From Symsagittifera roscoffensis (Eukaryota > Xenacoelomorpha > Acoela > Convolutidae): DNA of 64,000 nucleotides. The stretch spans positions 32,186,373 to 32,250,372 of the forward strand of contig NC_087065.1 in the NCBI RefSeq assembly GCF_963678635.1, read 5' to 3'. Each line of letters starts with the position of its first letter. The first letter of the stretch is position 1. Of the stretch, positions 54,429-64,000 are shown piece after piece. A model generated the notes under the pieces. The model worked only from the letters and a program-made list of their open reading frames with translations, had not been told where the DNA came from and did no database searches. The position numbers and the translations under genes were made by a program.

Positions 54429-56183
54429 GGTAGAAAATTGTCTAATGTCGAAAATTGGCTCATTTAGAGACAATTTTTTATGATTGGTCTGTCTTTGAAA
54501 ACCCGCAGCAACCACAGTTGTTGCAAGCAAATTATAATCGTGCCAGAGATACTTAGGTTGTTTCAAGAAGTCTGGAGGTGTAAGCCATTTTTCATTAATT
54601 TCCCTGGGTTCAAGTTCTCAAGTACCGTGATCTGCAGGATTCAGAGTAGTTGGAATGTGATGCCATTGTAGTTGGTGATCCATCGTTGAAATTTCAGTCA
54701 GTCGATTTGCCACAAATGTTTTTTGCTGTTTCGTTGATTTTATCCCATCAAGTACTACCTGACTGTCTGTCCAGACATGTAAAACAGCTGTTCTGCTGAG
54801 ATGAAGTTCTTTGGACGCAAATGACAAAAGACGTGCTCCAATTGTTGCAGCTTCTAATTCAAGTTTTGGTACACTCAGTTGTTTAATAGGCGCAACCTTG
54901 CTTTTGCCAATCAAAAACTTACATTCAATAACTGTTTTGTCTAAATTATGCATTCGCAAGAACAGGACTGCGGCAATACCGATGAGTGAAGCGTTAGTAA
55001 ATGCCTGTATTCCCAAACTCCATGATTTATTGCTTTGATTTGGAAAAAAAATTCTTGGCAAAGTTAATCTTTCCATCCTGAGAAAAGAATCCAGGATTTT
55101 CTGTAGCTTGTGTTGAGGGTCACTAGGTATCTGATTATCCCATTTCAAACCTAGCCTCCAAATCTGCTGCAGTAGAGCCTTCAAACGAATTGTTACTGGT
55201 GCTATAATTCCTAGAGGGTCGAAAATAGACGACAATAAGTTGAAGAGTTTCCGTTGAGTATAATTATCAGCCAGAGTAGGAAAGTTTTGAAGGGGATCAA
55301 CAAAAAACTCATCACTGTCAATTTTCCAGTTTTGTCCAAGAACACGAGTTGAAGTTTTTATCTCGTCGTGGTCTTCGCAAGGAATATGTTGCAGGGCGAG
55401 CTTGTTGTTAGATAAGAACTTGGTGAGACGAAAACCACCTTATTTTAAAGACTCCCTAGTTTCTCTTGAAACGCATTGTGCTTCACCTAACGTCGGTACT
55501 GAGGCAATGTAGTCATCCATATAAAAACTGTTTAGAATTGCATCATAAGCCAGAGGAAACGAGTCTTCGTTGTCCAAAGCGCATTTTTGTAATGCATAAA
55601 TAGCGCAGAATGGGGAACATGTGGCTCCAAATATTAACCGCGTGTATTCATACTGATGAACTTTTCCGTTATAGCTCCAGAGAAAACGCAAGGCTGGCCT
55701 ATCTTCTTCACGAATACTTACTTGCATAAACATCCCTTCAATATCGGCAAGAAGACCAATAGAATGTTTGCGGAAGCGCAGCAGAATCCCTGTCAGATTT
55801 GCAAGTAGATCTGGACCTGTAAGGGGATTGTTGTTAAGTGATTGGCCTTTAAAAAGAGATGCAGCGTTGGCTACTCTTCTGATTTTTGTTGGTTTATTTG
55901 GGTTTTGCACTGGGTGATGTGGTAGATACCAAATTCGCGAGGGTTTTATTCTTTTCATTTCTAAAGGTCGCACGTGTTTCTTTTCGAGGTTATTTACGAG
56001 GGTTGCTTCGTATAAATTTCGTAGATCGTTGTATTTAGCAAGTCGGTGATCATGTGATTTTAGTTGATTACGGGCTATGTAGTAGTTATTCTGCAATTGA
56101 GTCTCATTCTTCCACGGTAAAACAATTTCATACCTTTCTCCCGTATGACGTATTGTGTTTTCAAGGATCCGAATTGCCGCCAA
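54429..56183 (-). pseudogene. BEL/Pao reverse transcriptase and RNase H, near intact
   Basis: One continuous frame from 56183 to the gap, broken only by TAA at 55442-55440 and TGA near 54617. RT: IRRVANAASLFKGQSLNNN, GLLADIEGMFMQVSI (motif A Asp kept), YTRLIFGATCSPFCAIYAL, NSFYMDDYIASVP (YMDD). Then GGFRLTKFLSNN, TRVLGQNW, SSIFDPLGIIAPVTI (A17-type join), SLGIQAFTNASLIGIAAVLF, where the RNase H Asp of the DAS strand is Asn, KLELEAATIGARLL, HVWTDSQVVLDGIKS, and HIPTTLNPADHGT. After the second stop ELEPREINEKWLTPPDFL leads into the N gap. Loss of the RNase H Asp plus two stops argues against activity. Confidence 0.85.
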
Positions 56184-56199
56184 ACTGTTTTCGGTATAA

Positions 56200-57147
56200 A
56201 ACTCTTTTTCTGTTGTTTTTTTTGTCCAGTTTCTTCAATTTTCCAGAATTGCTGAACTAAATAGTCCAATGGTTGCTCAACAGATTCATTTGACTTTCTT
56301 GTAACGTGGAAAACAAATCCCGAAGTTTGTCTGTTGCGCACTTTATTCAAACGTGTGGGAGCAATTGTTTGGTGATATTCTCCTGCAATTGTCCAACCCA
56401 GTCGAGTTTGTATTCCGTGTGGTCGGCAATCATTTGCTTCAATTACTTGAATGGGGTACGTAAAAGAGAACGTATTAACGCCAAGTAGTGCTCCAATTCT
56501 TCCGCCAGCAATATTGGGATATTTTATGTGTCTAAAACCTTTGAAACCCTGACAGATTTCATTCAGATGAGCAACACCTGCAGGAGGTATATTTTAAAAT
56601 GGCGTTTTATAAACATTACGAATAAGAAACGTTCGTCCCGTTTGTTGGTACGGTGCTAAATTAACGAGGTTGTCTAGTTTTGCAACCGGCATCTCATGGT
56701 TGATATTTATATATGTAAAGGCATGTTTGCTGTTTCTGATGATGAGATTTCCAAGAAGTCTGCAATTTGATGAAGCATAAAATTAAATTGGCTGCCAGGG
56801 TCAATGAGAGCGTAAGTGTCACACACTTTACCATTATTGACGAACGACACAGGGATCAGCTGTAATTGTTCGAACCAAATGTTGGGTAACCGTTCAAATG
56901 TTGCTTTTTCTGAAGCAGTAAACCCTGCCTTTTTTTTTGAAATGAATTTCACTGTCCGCTTGTTTTTGTTGATGGTATGTGTATTTGTCAATGCTATGCG
57001 ACTGGCCGTATCTGCTAGAGGTTGCGGTTGTAAACTCCTTATCATCTTCGTTTTTTCCTGAGACGATTGCTGCATATGATGCACTGTTTTTGCTTGGAAA
57101 CGAGTGCTCCCCTTGTAATCTTTCCAATATTTTAGCTTGTATTTCAA
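56200..57147 (-). pseudogene. BEL/Pao protease and linker
   Basis: The frame 57147-56707 has FEQLQLIPVSFVN and TYALIDPGSQFNFMLHQIA. The retropepsin turn is D-P-G-S, where D-S-G-S is usual for Pao proteases. A stop at 56707 is followed by NINHEMPVAKLDNLVNLAPY, then GGRIGALLGVNTFSF, CRPHGIQTRLGWTIAGEY and GFVFHVTRKSN, the linker between protease and RT. A further stop near 56596 and a frameshift near 56080-56160 interrupt it. Confidence 0.75.
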
Positions 57148-57680
57148 GGCACTCCTGAATTAATTGTACGTTGTTGTTTTGAACATTTTCACGGACAGCG
57201 TATTCGGTCCATTTCATAAGTAAATTGTCAGGAACTTTAGTTTTGATAAAATTGAGTAAAGCTGAAGAATGCAAGTCTGCTTGAAAACCCAAATTTTGGA
57301 AGGTTCGAACTAACTGTTTCAAAAAGGATGCAAATGAAACAACTGAACGATTGTTACTAGTTGAGGACGGCCAAGTTTCAATTTGCTGAATGAAAGCATT
57401 TACAATATAGTTTGAGTCGCCAAAATGATTTTGAAGGTCCCTCAGTGCGGCTTTGTAAAAAGCAGGGTTACATGAGTACCCTTTGATGAGCGCTTTTGCT
57501 TTTCCTGACACCGAATCCTGTAGATAAGTCATCCGGTGAGTGTCACTAAATGTATGATTCCTGTCCACTGTAGCCTGGAACATGTTTATCCAGTCTTGGT
57601 AAGCCATCGCGTCTCCGTCGTAGTTAGGTAGCTTAATTGAAGGAAGTTTAACAGAAAACTTTTAGTCAATTTTTTCTTGT
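56894..57680 (-). pseudogene. BEL/Pao gag core (DUF1759-like)
   Basis: Frame contains FSVKLPSIKLPNYDGDAMAY after a TGA (about 57661), then QDWINMFQATVDRNHTFSDT, RMTYLQDSVSGKAKALIKGY, FYKAALRDLQNHFGDSNYIV, VRTFQNLGFQADLHSSALLN and IKTKVPDNLLMKWTEYAV. This is the standard Pao gag order. It ends with VYCFRKSNI, a broken zinc knuckle, at TAG near 56895. Confidence 0.8.
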
Positions 57681-57867
57681 CCGGGTAAAAAACTTGCGTA
57701 AGTTTCAGAGCTATGCATTGTTGGAATGGGTTGAGCTTGGTTGTAGTTCTGATTTTGAATTACTTTCTCCAAATGGATCTCTATTCTGTTGACTGTTTGA
57801 TGAAATTGGGTAATTTACAACCAGATCAAAATTATGTTGCGGCTGTATATTGTTTGTTTTGCTTCGT

Positions 57868-59121
57868 TTACTGCCATTGGGTGTCCATTATCTGGTTGCA
57901 TGGATGACTTTGCACTAGCAGATGCGGTGGAGTTTGGTTGTAGTTAGGATGAATGATGTATCCTGAATAATTTTCTCCAAGCGCATCTCTATTCTGTTCG
58001 CAGTGTGTTGATATCGGGTTGTTGAAAACCGGTTGATGACAATTATGTGCATGTAGAATGTTTAATTGAGTTTTATCATACCCATGACTATCCACTACCT
58101 GGTGCTTTTTAATATCCCCATGACTATCCACTACCTGGTTGTTCAAATCCAAAGTTCTTTGAAACTGTTCAACCGAGTGACTTTGAGCAAACGGGTTCCG
58201 ATTCGCTTGTATGACAGTTGGGGGAGATGTATACTGCTCTAAATTTTTCTGATGATTTAGATGGAAATTATTTTCTTTTGAAGTTGATGTTTGTATAACG
58301 TTTCCTGGTTGCTGACGATTGGAATAAGCAAATGAACATTCCAATGAAAATTTTTCGTGGAGATTTGCATGGACTGCTGGAGCTGAAAACTGAAGCGAAT
58401 CATGGCTTCGATTCAAATGTAAATTGTCTGGCAATGCTTGTTGTACTGATGTTAGTAGTAGTTGATTCGTTGGTTGAATAGTTTGTTCATATCCTGTAAA
58501 TCTTTTTTGTTCCAAGCTTTCTTCTCTTGACTGAGAACTTAGAGAGGTCAACTCTCTAGACAATGATTCGTTTGCAGAGTGGTTCAAAAATATTTGCGGT
58601 ACGTCGGTGGTTGAGTGTTGGTGAAGTAGCATGTCGTTCTGTAAGTTAATTGGCTCTCCATCAGATGAATTGTTCACGCGGTTGCTAGAGGGCTGAGTGA
58701 CGTGATTTTCGGCATATGTGTCCTTGACGAAGGGGTTTCGACCGGATACAGGCGTCGATTTGTTTACGTTTATTGTATTAGAACCAGAACAGCTGGTTAA
58801 GTCTTCGCTTAAAGTGTTGACGTTGTGGGTTAGCTCTAAAAGTTGTCCTGAAAGACATGCACATTTCTCCATAGCGTCGTCGTTGTCTTCCGAAGATCCA
58901 TTTGCGAACACTTCGGTTGCTATTACTTTCATTTGTTCTAATCGGTCTTCTGTTTTCTGCGCCAAAGTCTTCAAAGAACTAATATGGGTCCCTCTTTCTA
59001 TCTGTGACTGTAAGATATCCGGAGACCGGCTCATTTCAATTCTAGCCAGCCTGAATTTACTAGAGGCAATTTTTGCAGTTATTGTCGACGTCGACGAATT
59101 GTTGGTATTGGTATCGTCCAT
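57868..59121 (-). pseudogene. BEL/Pao gag leader region
   Basis: A 417-codon open frame starting ATG at 59121 (MDDTNTNNSSTSTITAKIAS). It has a helical N-terminal part (SLKTLAQKTEDRLEQMKVIA) and then a long Asn/Gln/Ser-rich region. A short internal repeat is visible: VVDSHG followed by D/Y-x-K, twice (near 58080-58120). Gag leaders of Pao elements look like this. The frame ends at TAA 57868. The gag core follows in the next frame. Confidence 0.65.
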
Positions 59122-60692
59122 AGTTGTTGAGAGCCGTAGATAAGGACGGCGCTTGTTCTGTTTCGGACGTTTTTTTTTACCTCTTATTCAATTTTACTTC
59201 AAACTAAATTTAGAGAAAAAAAAACTTCGAATGTTTTTTTTTTCAATTTATTTTTGTTAAAATGTTTGCTTTTGTTTTCAATATATTTAAATGTTTTTGA
59301 GGGAAAAAAAAACTTTTTTTTATGAGCTCAAAATTAAATGATTTTTTTTAGTTGTTTCCGTGTTATGGTAATTAACATGCTACACTCAAAGCAATGATAC
59401 AAAGGGACGACAATTTTCCAGAAACAACGAGAGGAAAACGCATCTACACACAAACACAATTTAAAACGAGACAAAGGAAGGAAAATTATATTAAGATTAA
59501 GACAAGAGAGACCCAGACAACATGCTCAACAACTGCTTCACCATCTATTATTGTAAAAATAATATTCGTCTTTTTTTTACAAAATCAAAAGTCTGTTAGA
59601 TGTTTGTTTAGATTGTACAGAAAAAATGCAAACAGGAAAAATCGAAACAGGAAATGATTTTTTTTTGTTTTTCTTTACGAAATGATAAAATGCCGAAAAA
59701 TAACTATCTTTTGGAAAAGGGGATTTTCGGAGTTTTCAACAAAATGAATACATGAGATGCAAGATCCCGTTTACGGAAAAACAAAAAATCGCGACCGCTT
59801 CGTTTCAAACCGGGTTTCTTTTTTACTCAGATGCGCTCAAAATAACTTGGTTTTCCTTGTTTAGGTGGAGAGCAAGTCTGAAAGGAAAACGGCCAAGAAA
59901 ACTGATAAATTTTAGAGGTTTTGTTTTAAAAACAAGTTTTGTTTTGCTCTCAAACTCGCTCTCCTCAGAGTAGTTACACGCAAATTTGTTCGCTCAACTC
60001 GGGGTTACAAATCAATATCAATGTACAAGTAAACATATATTGATTAATGCAAACTTTTATTCTTTTATGAAGACATGTACATTTTGTCAGATCTTTTCTC
60101 TTCTTCATTTTTTTTTCGATGATGTTCTTGTCAAAAATAATTTCTCAATTCTCTGTTTATTTTCTATGTCTTCTGTTGTTGAATTCGTGACATGCAGCTG
60201 TTGAATATATTTTCCAAATAATGTGAACTGCGCAGTCAGTTGTGTAGTTTCGTCTTCACAGATTATTTTCAGGGGTCAAACGAAAAATCTGGTGTGCCAG
60301 TCTGAGGAAAAAGACCGGGTAAGATCAGGGATCAGGTGTATTGAAAGAAGGTGTTTTTGTTTTATTGTTTTTTGAGATATCAGAGTGAAAAAAAGAGAAT
60401 TTTGCTCAAGTTAGTCGGTTGTCAAAAAGGATGATAGTTTTCGCTGTTCAGCATTCGCCAAAGCATGTAATGATAGTCTTTCTTATCAACAAGATTCACG
60501 AAGGTTTAATTCAAACTTTTCAATGGTATGTTAGAAATCGCAGTGACTTTGGAATCAATTTATGACTTATTCGATGATTTATCAAAGTGCGGGAAAGTTG
60601 CTTCAGCAACACATAGCACTAGCAAGAAAAAAGTTTCGACCACAGAACACAGATGACGAAACTATACTAGCAGAACAAACAGATTATGTTTG
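59122..60692. other. Spacer, possible LTR of BEL/Pao 2, no gene
   Basis: AT-rich with poly-T/A runs. The 5' LTR and primer site of the minus-strand element should lie here, but I see no partner copy inside the window. The frame at 59394-59657 has no recognisable motif. Confidence 0.35.
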
Positions 60693-61167
60693 AGATCCTG
60701 AATGGTCTCACGAATCAATTATTATTAAACCAACAGATATATCAAGTCAAGCAATTAACACAACTTCTATTCACAAAGTTTATCTTAAATTATACTCACT
60801 TACAATTGACACAACACCTTTAAACTGTAATTCAATATTTCCTGATAGAGCAGGAAACAATAGTTTAAATTCCACTTTAATTAATCAAGACAACGTAAAC
60901 AGAAGAAGAAATCTTACACAGCAAGATGTTCAAACCCCATCACATGTCGTAAATCAAGAAAAAATTGAAACAATAACAACAACAGCACAACAAATATTTC
61001 ACCTATTCACCCCAACCTTACAACTCCAAAAACAAAAACCCCAACATTACCACAAACAACATACAATCTATAGTAAAACTCACTGTTGCTCCAAAATTTT
61101 CTCAAATGGATTACCAAACATTTCGACCAGTAGCAAAACCATCACAAAATCAAAGAACATCGCATAG
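60693..61167 (+). other. Open Q/N/T-rich frame of unknown nature
   Basis: Between a TGA (60690) and a TAG (about 61167) one plus frame is open without an ATG at its start. It reads SHESIIIKPTDISSQAINTT, SIHKVYLKLYSLTIDT, NSIFPDRAGNNSLNSTLINQ, QQDVQTPSHVVNQ. The composition resembles low-complexity leaders of gag proteins. No family is recognised, and it could be chance openness in A-rich DNA. Confidence 0.25.
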
Positions 61168-61487
61168 AAATAACTTCGCAGAACATAAATATAACTATGT
61201 ACACAAGTCAAAAACCCCAAAATCTTCTAACATGAACACTCAAACATATTAATATTCACAAAGTCAGAATATATCACAACCAACTGCAAGCTCAGTACTT
61301 TTCAATGAGAAACCACAATCTACACAAGATCTACCTGAAAATTACCCATTTTTTTCAACAAAATAGAAATAACACAAATAAACACTTCAAGACAAATCAT
61401 TCCCCTTAATATACAGCTCATTATTCCCCATAATAAAAATCATCAACGGGTCTATACAAACCAAAGACTCCTTTCTTACAACATTGA

Positions 61488-61587
61488 TCAACCAGATTTT
61501 TTTTAACCATATACACAACATGGATTATTTCTTGGTTGTCTTGCTTGTTCATGTTGTGTATATGGTTCGAAAAAATCTGGTTGATGA
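61488..61587. repeat. Long imperfect hairpin next to satellite
   Basis: Left arm tcaaccagatttttttt...ccatatacacaacatg (61488-61522) and right arm catgttgtgtatatggttcg...aaatctggttga (61550-61587) pair over about 35 bases with few mismatches around a 27-nt loop. It ends only a few bases before the first satellite monomer. Confidence 0.8.
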
Positions 61588-61593
61588 GTAGAC

Positions 61594-64000
61594 AACTTCC
61601 AGTATGTGTAAGTCCCACTCAATAACTGTTGCCGTCCATCTCAAGGAGTAATTTACTACACTCTCTCTGTTACCGCCTATCTCAAGGATTAGTTTCCAGC
61701 ATATGTATGTCCCGCTCAATACCTGTTGCCGTCCATTTCAAGGAATAGTTTATTACACTCTCTCTATTACCGTCCATCTCAAGGGTTAACTTCCAGTATA
61801 TGTAAGTCCCGCTCAATAACTGTTGCCGTCCATCTCAAGAAGTAATTTACGACACTCTCTCTGTTACCGCCTATCTCAAGGATTAGTTTCCAGCATATAT
61901 AAGTCCCGCTCAATAACTGTTGCTTTCCATCTCAAGGATTAATTTATTACACTCTCTCTGTTACCTTCCAACTCAAGGATTAATTTCCAGCCAATATATG
62001 TCCCGCTCAATAACTGTTGCCGTCCATTTCAAGGATTAATTTATTACACTCTCTCTGTTACAGTCCATCTCAAGGGTTAACTTCCAGTATATGTAAGACC
62101 CGCTCAATAAATGTTGCCGTCCATCTCATGGAGTAATTTACTACAATCTTTCTGTTACCGCCTATCTCAAGGATTAGTTTCCAGCATATATAAGTCCCGC
62201 TCAATAACTGTTGATTTCCATCTCAAGGATTAATTCATTACACTATCTCTGTTACCTTCCACCTCAAGGATTTATTTCCAGCCAATATATGTCCCGCTCA
62301 ATAACTGTTGCTTTCCATCTCAAGGATTAATTTATTACGCTTTCTCTGTTACCTTCCACCTCAAGGATTAATTTCCAGCCAATATAAGTCCCGCTCAATA
62401 AGTGTTGCCGTTCAATTCAAGAATTAATTTATTACACTCTCTCTATTACCGTCTCTCTCAAGGTTTAACTTCCAGTATATGTAAGTCCCGCTCAATAACT
62501 TTTGCCGTCCATCTCAAGGAGTAATTTACTACACTCTCTCTGTTACGGCCTATCTCAAGGATTAGTTTCCAGCATATATAAGTCCCGCTCAATAACTGTT
62601 GCTTTCCATCTCAAGGATTAATTCATTACACTCTCTCTGTTACCTTCCACCTCAAGGATTAATTTCCAGCCAATATATGTCTCGCTCAATAACTGTTGCT
62701 TTCCATCTCAAGGATTAATTTATTACACTTTCTCTGTTACCTTCCACCTCAAGGATTAATTTCCAGCTAATATAAGTCCCGCTCAATAAGTGTTGCCGTT
62801 CAATTCAAGAAATAATTTATTACACTCTCTCTATTACCGTCTCTCTCAAGGTTTAACTTCCAGTATATGTAAGTCCCGCTCAATAACTTTTGCCGTCCAT
62901 CTCAAGGAGTAATTTACTACACTCTCTCTGTTACGGCCTTTCTCAAGGATTAGTTTCCAGCATATATAAGTCCCGCTCAATAACTGTTGCTTTCCATCTC
63001 AAGGATTAATTTATTACACTCTCTCTGTTACCTTCCAACTAAAGGATTAGTTTCCAGCCAATATATGTCCCGCTCAATAACTGTTGCCGTCGATCTCAAG
63101 GAGTAATTTACTACACTCTCTCTGTTACCGCCTATCTCAAGGATTAGTTTCCAGCATATATAAGTCCCGCTCAATAACTGTTGATTTCCATCTCAAGGAT
63201 TAATTCATTACACTCTCTCTGTTACCTTCCACCTCAAGGATTAATTTCCAGCCAATATATGTCCCGCTCAATAACTGTTGCCGCCCATTTCAAGAATTAA
63301 TTTATTACACTCTCTCTATTACCGTCTCTCTCAAGGTTTAACTTCCAGTATATGTAAGTCCCGTTCAATAACTTTTGCCGTCCATCTCAAAGAGTAATTT
63401 ACTACACTCTCTCTGTTACGGCCTATCTCAAGGATTAGTTTCCAGCATATATAAGTCCCGCTCACTAACTGTAGCTTTCCATCTCAAGGACTAATTTATT
63501 ACACTCTCTCTGTTACCTTCCAACTAAAGGATTAATTTCCAGCCAATATATGTCCCGCTCAATAACTGTTGCCGTCCATTTCAAGGATTAATTTATTACA
63601 CTCTCTCTGTTACCGTCCATCTCAAGGGTTAACTTCCAGTATATGTAAGACCCGCTCAATAACTGTTGCCGTCGATCTCAAGGAGTAATTTACTACACTC
63701 TCTCTGTTACCGCCTATCTCAAGGATTAGTTTCCAGCATATATAAGTCCCGCTCAATAACTGTTGATTTCCATCTCAAGGATTAATTCATTACACTCTCT
63801 CTGTTACCTTCCACCTCATGGATTAATTTCCAGCCAATATATGTCCCGCTCAATAACTGTTGCCGCCCATTTCAAGAATTAATTTATTACACTCTCTCTG
63901 TTACCGTCCATCTCAAGGGTTAACTTCCAGCATACGTAAGACCCGCTCAATAACTGTTGCCGTCGATCTCAAGGAGTAATTTACTACACTCTCTCTGTTA
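61594..64000. repeat. 97-bp satellite array with higher-order repeats
   Basis: The word cccgctcaataactgttg (or a one-base variant) recurs every 97 bases from 61614 (61614, 61711, 61808, 61905, 62002, 62099, 62196, 62293, 62390 ... 63942). This gives 24 full monomers and a truncated 25th, with no net indel. Each monomer is itself two related parts (about 41 and 56 bases), each with ATCTCAAGGA and CTCTCT or TTCCAG. Three monomer types are visible: A (gccgtccatctcaaggagtaat...ccgcctat), B (ctttccatctcaaggattaat...ccttccac), C (gccgtccatttcaagg...ccgtccat, cttccagtatatg). The order is A C A B C A B B C A B B C A B A B C A B C A B C A. The array continues past the window edge. Confidence 0.95.

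Larger units (their letters stand above)
54429..59121 (-). mobile_element. BEL/Pao LTR retrotransposon relic 2
   Basis: Runs right to left: gag leader (59121-57868), gag core (57680-56894), zinc-knuckle remnant, protease (57147-56707), Pao linker with TRLGWTIAGEY (about 56390), RT (56183-55240) and RNase H (55235-54500). The sequence then enters the N gap. Integrase is not seen and should lie in or beyond the gap. It is far better preserved than relic 1: RT through RNase H follows one frame with only two stops. LTRs were not identified. Confidence 0.88.

Noticed and set aside
59394-60204. Three plus-strand frames of 72-87 codons
   Set aside because: A/T-rich low-complexity translations with no motif. 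Likely chance openness next to the BEL/Pao element.
61594-64000. Regularly spaced repeats resembling a CRISPR array
   Set aside because: Whole 97-bp units are repeated, without unique spacers, in a eukaryotic context. This is satellite DNA.

Overview
This is an animal (metazoan) nuclear DNA window from a scaffold with one 200-N gap (54229-54428). It is AT-rich and made almost entirely of decayed mobile elements, tandem segmental duplications and satellite DNA. Three things point to an invertebrate-type animal genome: an axonemal dynein heavy-chain exon with canonical splice signals, two copies of an Artemis/SNM1-like nuclease sequence, and a mix of BEL/Pao and Ty3/gypsy retrotransposons with Maverick/Polinton-type family B DNA polymerases. 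I cannot name the species. No gene here looks intact from start to stop. Most coding stretches are frameshifted or interrupted.

Layout. 1-732: C-terminal end of a protein-primed-type PolB. 1545-6514: degraded BEL/Pao element, + strand (gag, protease, RT/RNase H, integrase). 7392-21485: a tandem segmental duplication (7.48 kb unit, 6.24 kb unit, 0.37 kb partial third unit). Each full unit carries an Artemis-like pseudogene on +, a foldback repeat rich in TTGAGCGGTTTT, and exon-like pieces of an unrecognised minus-strand gene. 21486-25548: mostly featureless. 25549-29950: a second, different PolB relic with N-terminal zinc fingers. 29095-33155: a 2.2/1.84 kb tandem duplication joining the PolB tail to an antisense dynein exon. 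33610-34240: short tandem repeats. 34949-35610: a gag-like relic. 35621-47410: a ~1.27 kb tandem repeat whose second copy is split by an 8.9 kb Ty3/gypsy element (37424-46303) with LTRs, a 5-bp target duplication and a strikingly rearranged interior. 49320-52690: a third PolB relic, same lineage as the first. 53035-54125: palindromic GCGGATTCCGC repeats. 54429-59121: a second BEL/Pao element on the minus strand, better preserved than the first and cut by the assembly gap. 61488-61587: a long hairpin. 61594-64000: a 97-bp satellite with higher-order structure that runs out of the window.

Most interesting points. (1) The gypsy element is a mosaic: an inverted pol piece, a second R-U5-PBS-gag, a gag/integrase junction with microhomology, and a direct-inverted-direct block. 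This suggests repeated template switching during reverse transcription. (2) The two Artemis-like copies share the same two losses of metal-ligand residues, so inactivation, or a change of role, came before duplication. (3) The satellite holds a 97-bp register for 24 complete monomers with A-B-(B)-C order. (4) A dynein exon with intact splice sites is stranded among transposons and has been tandemly copied together with a polymerase tail.
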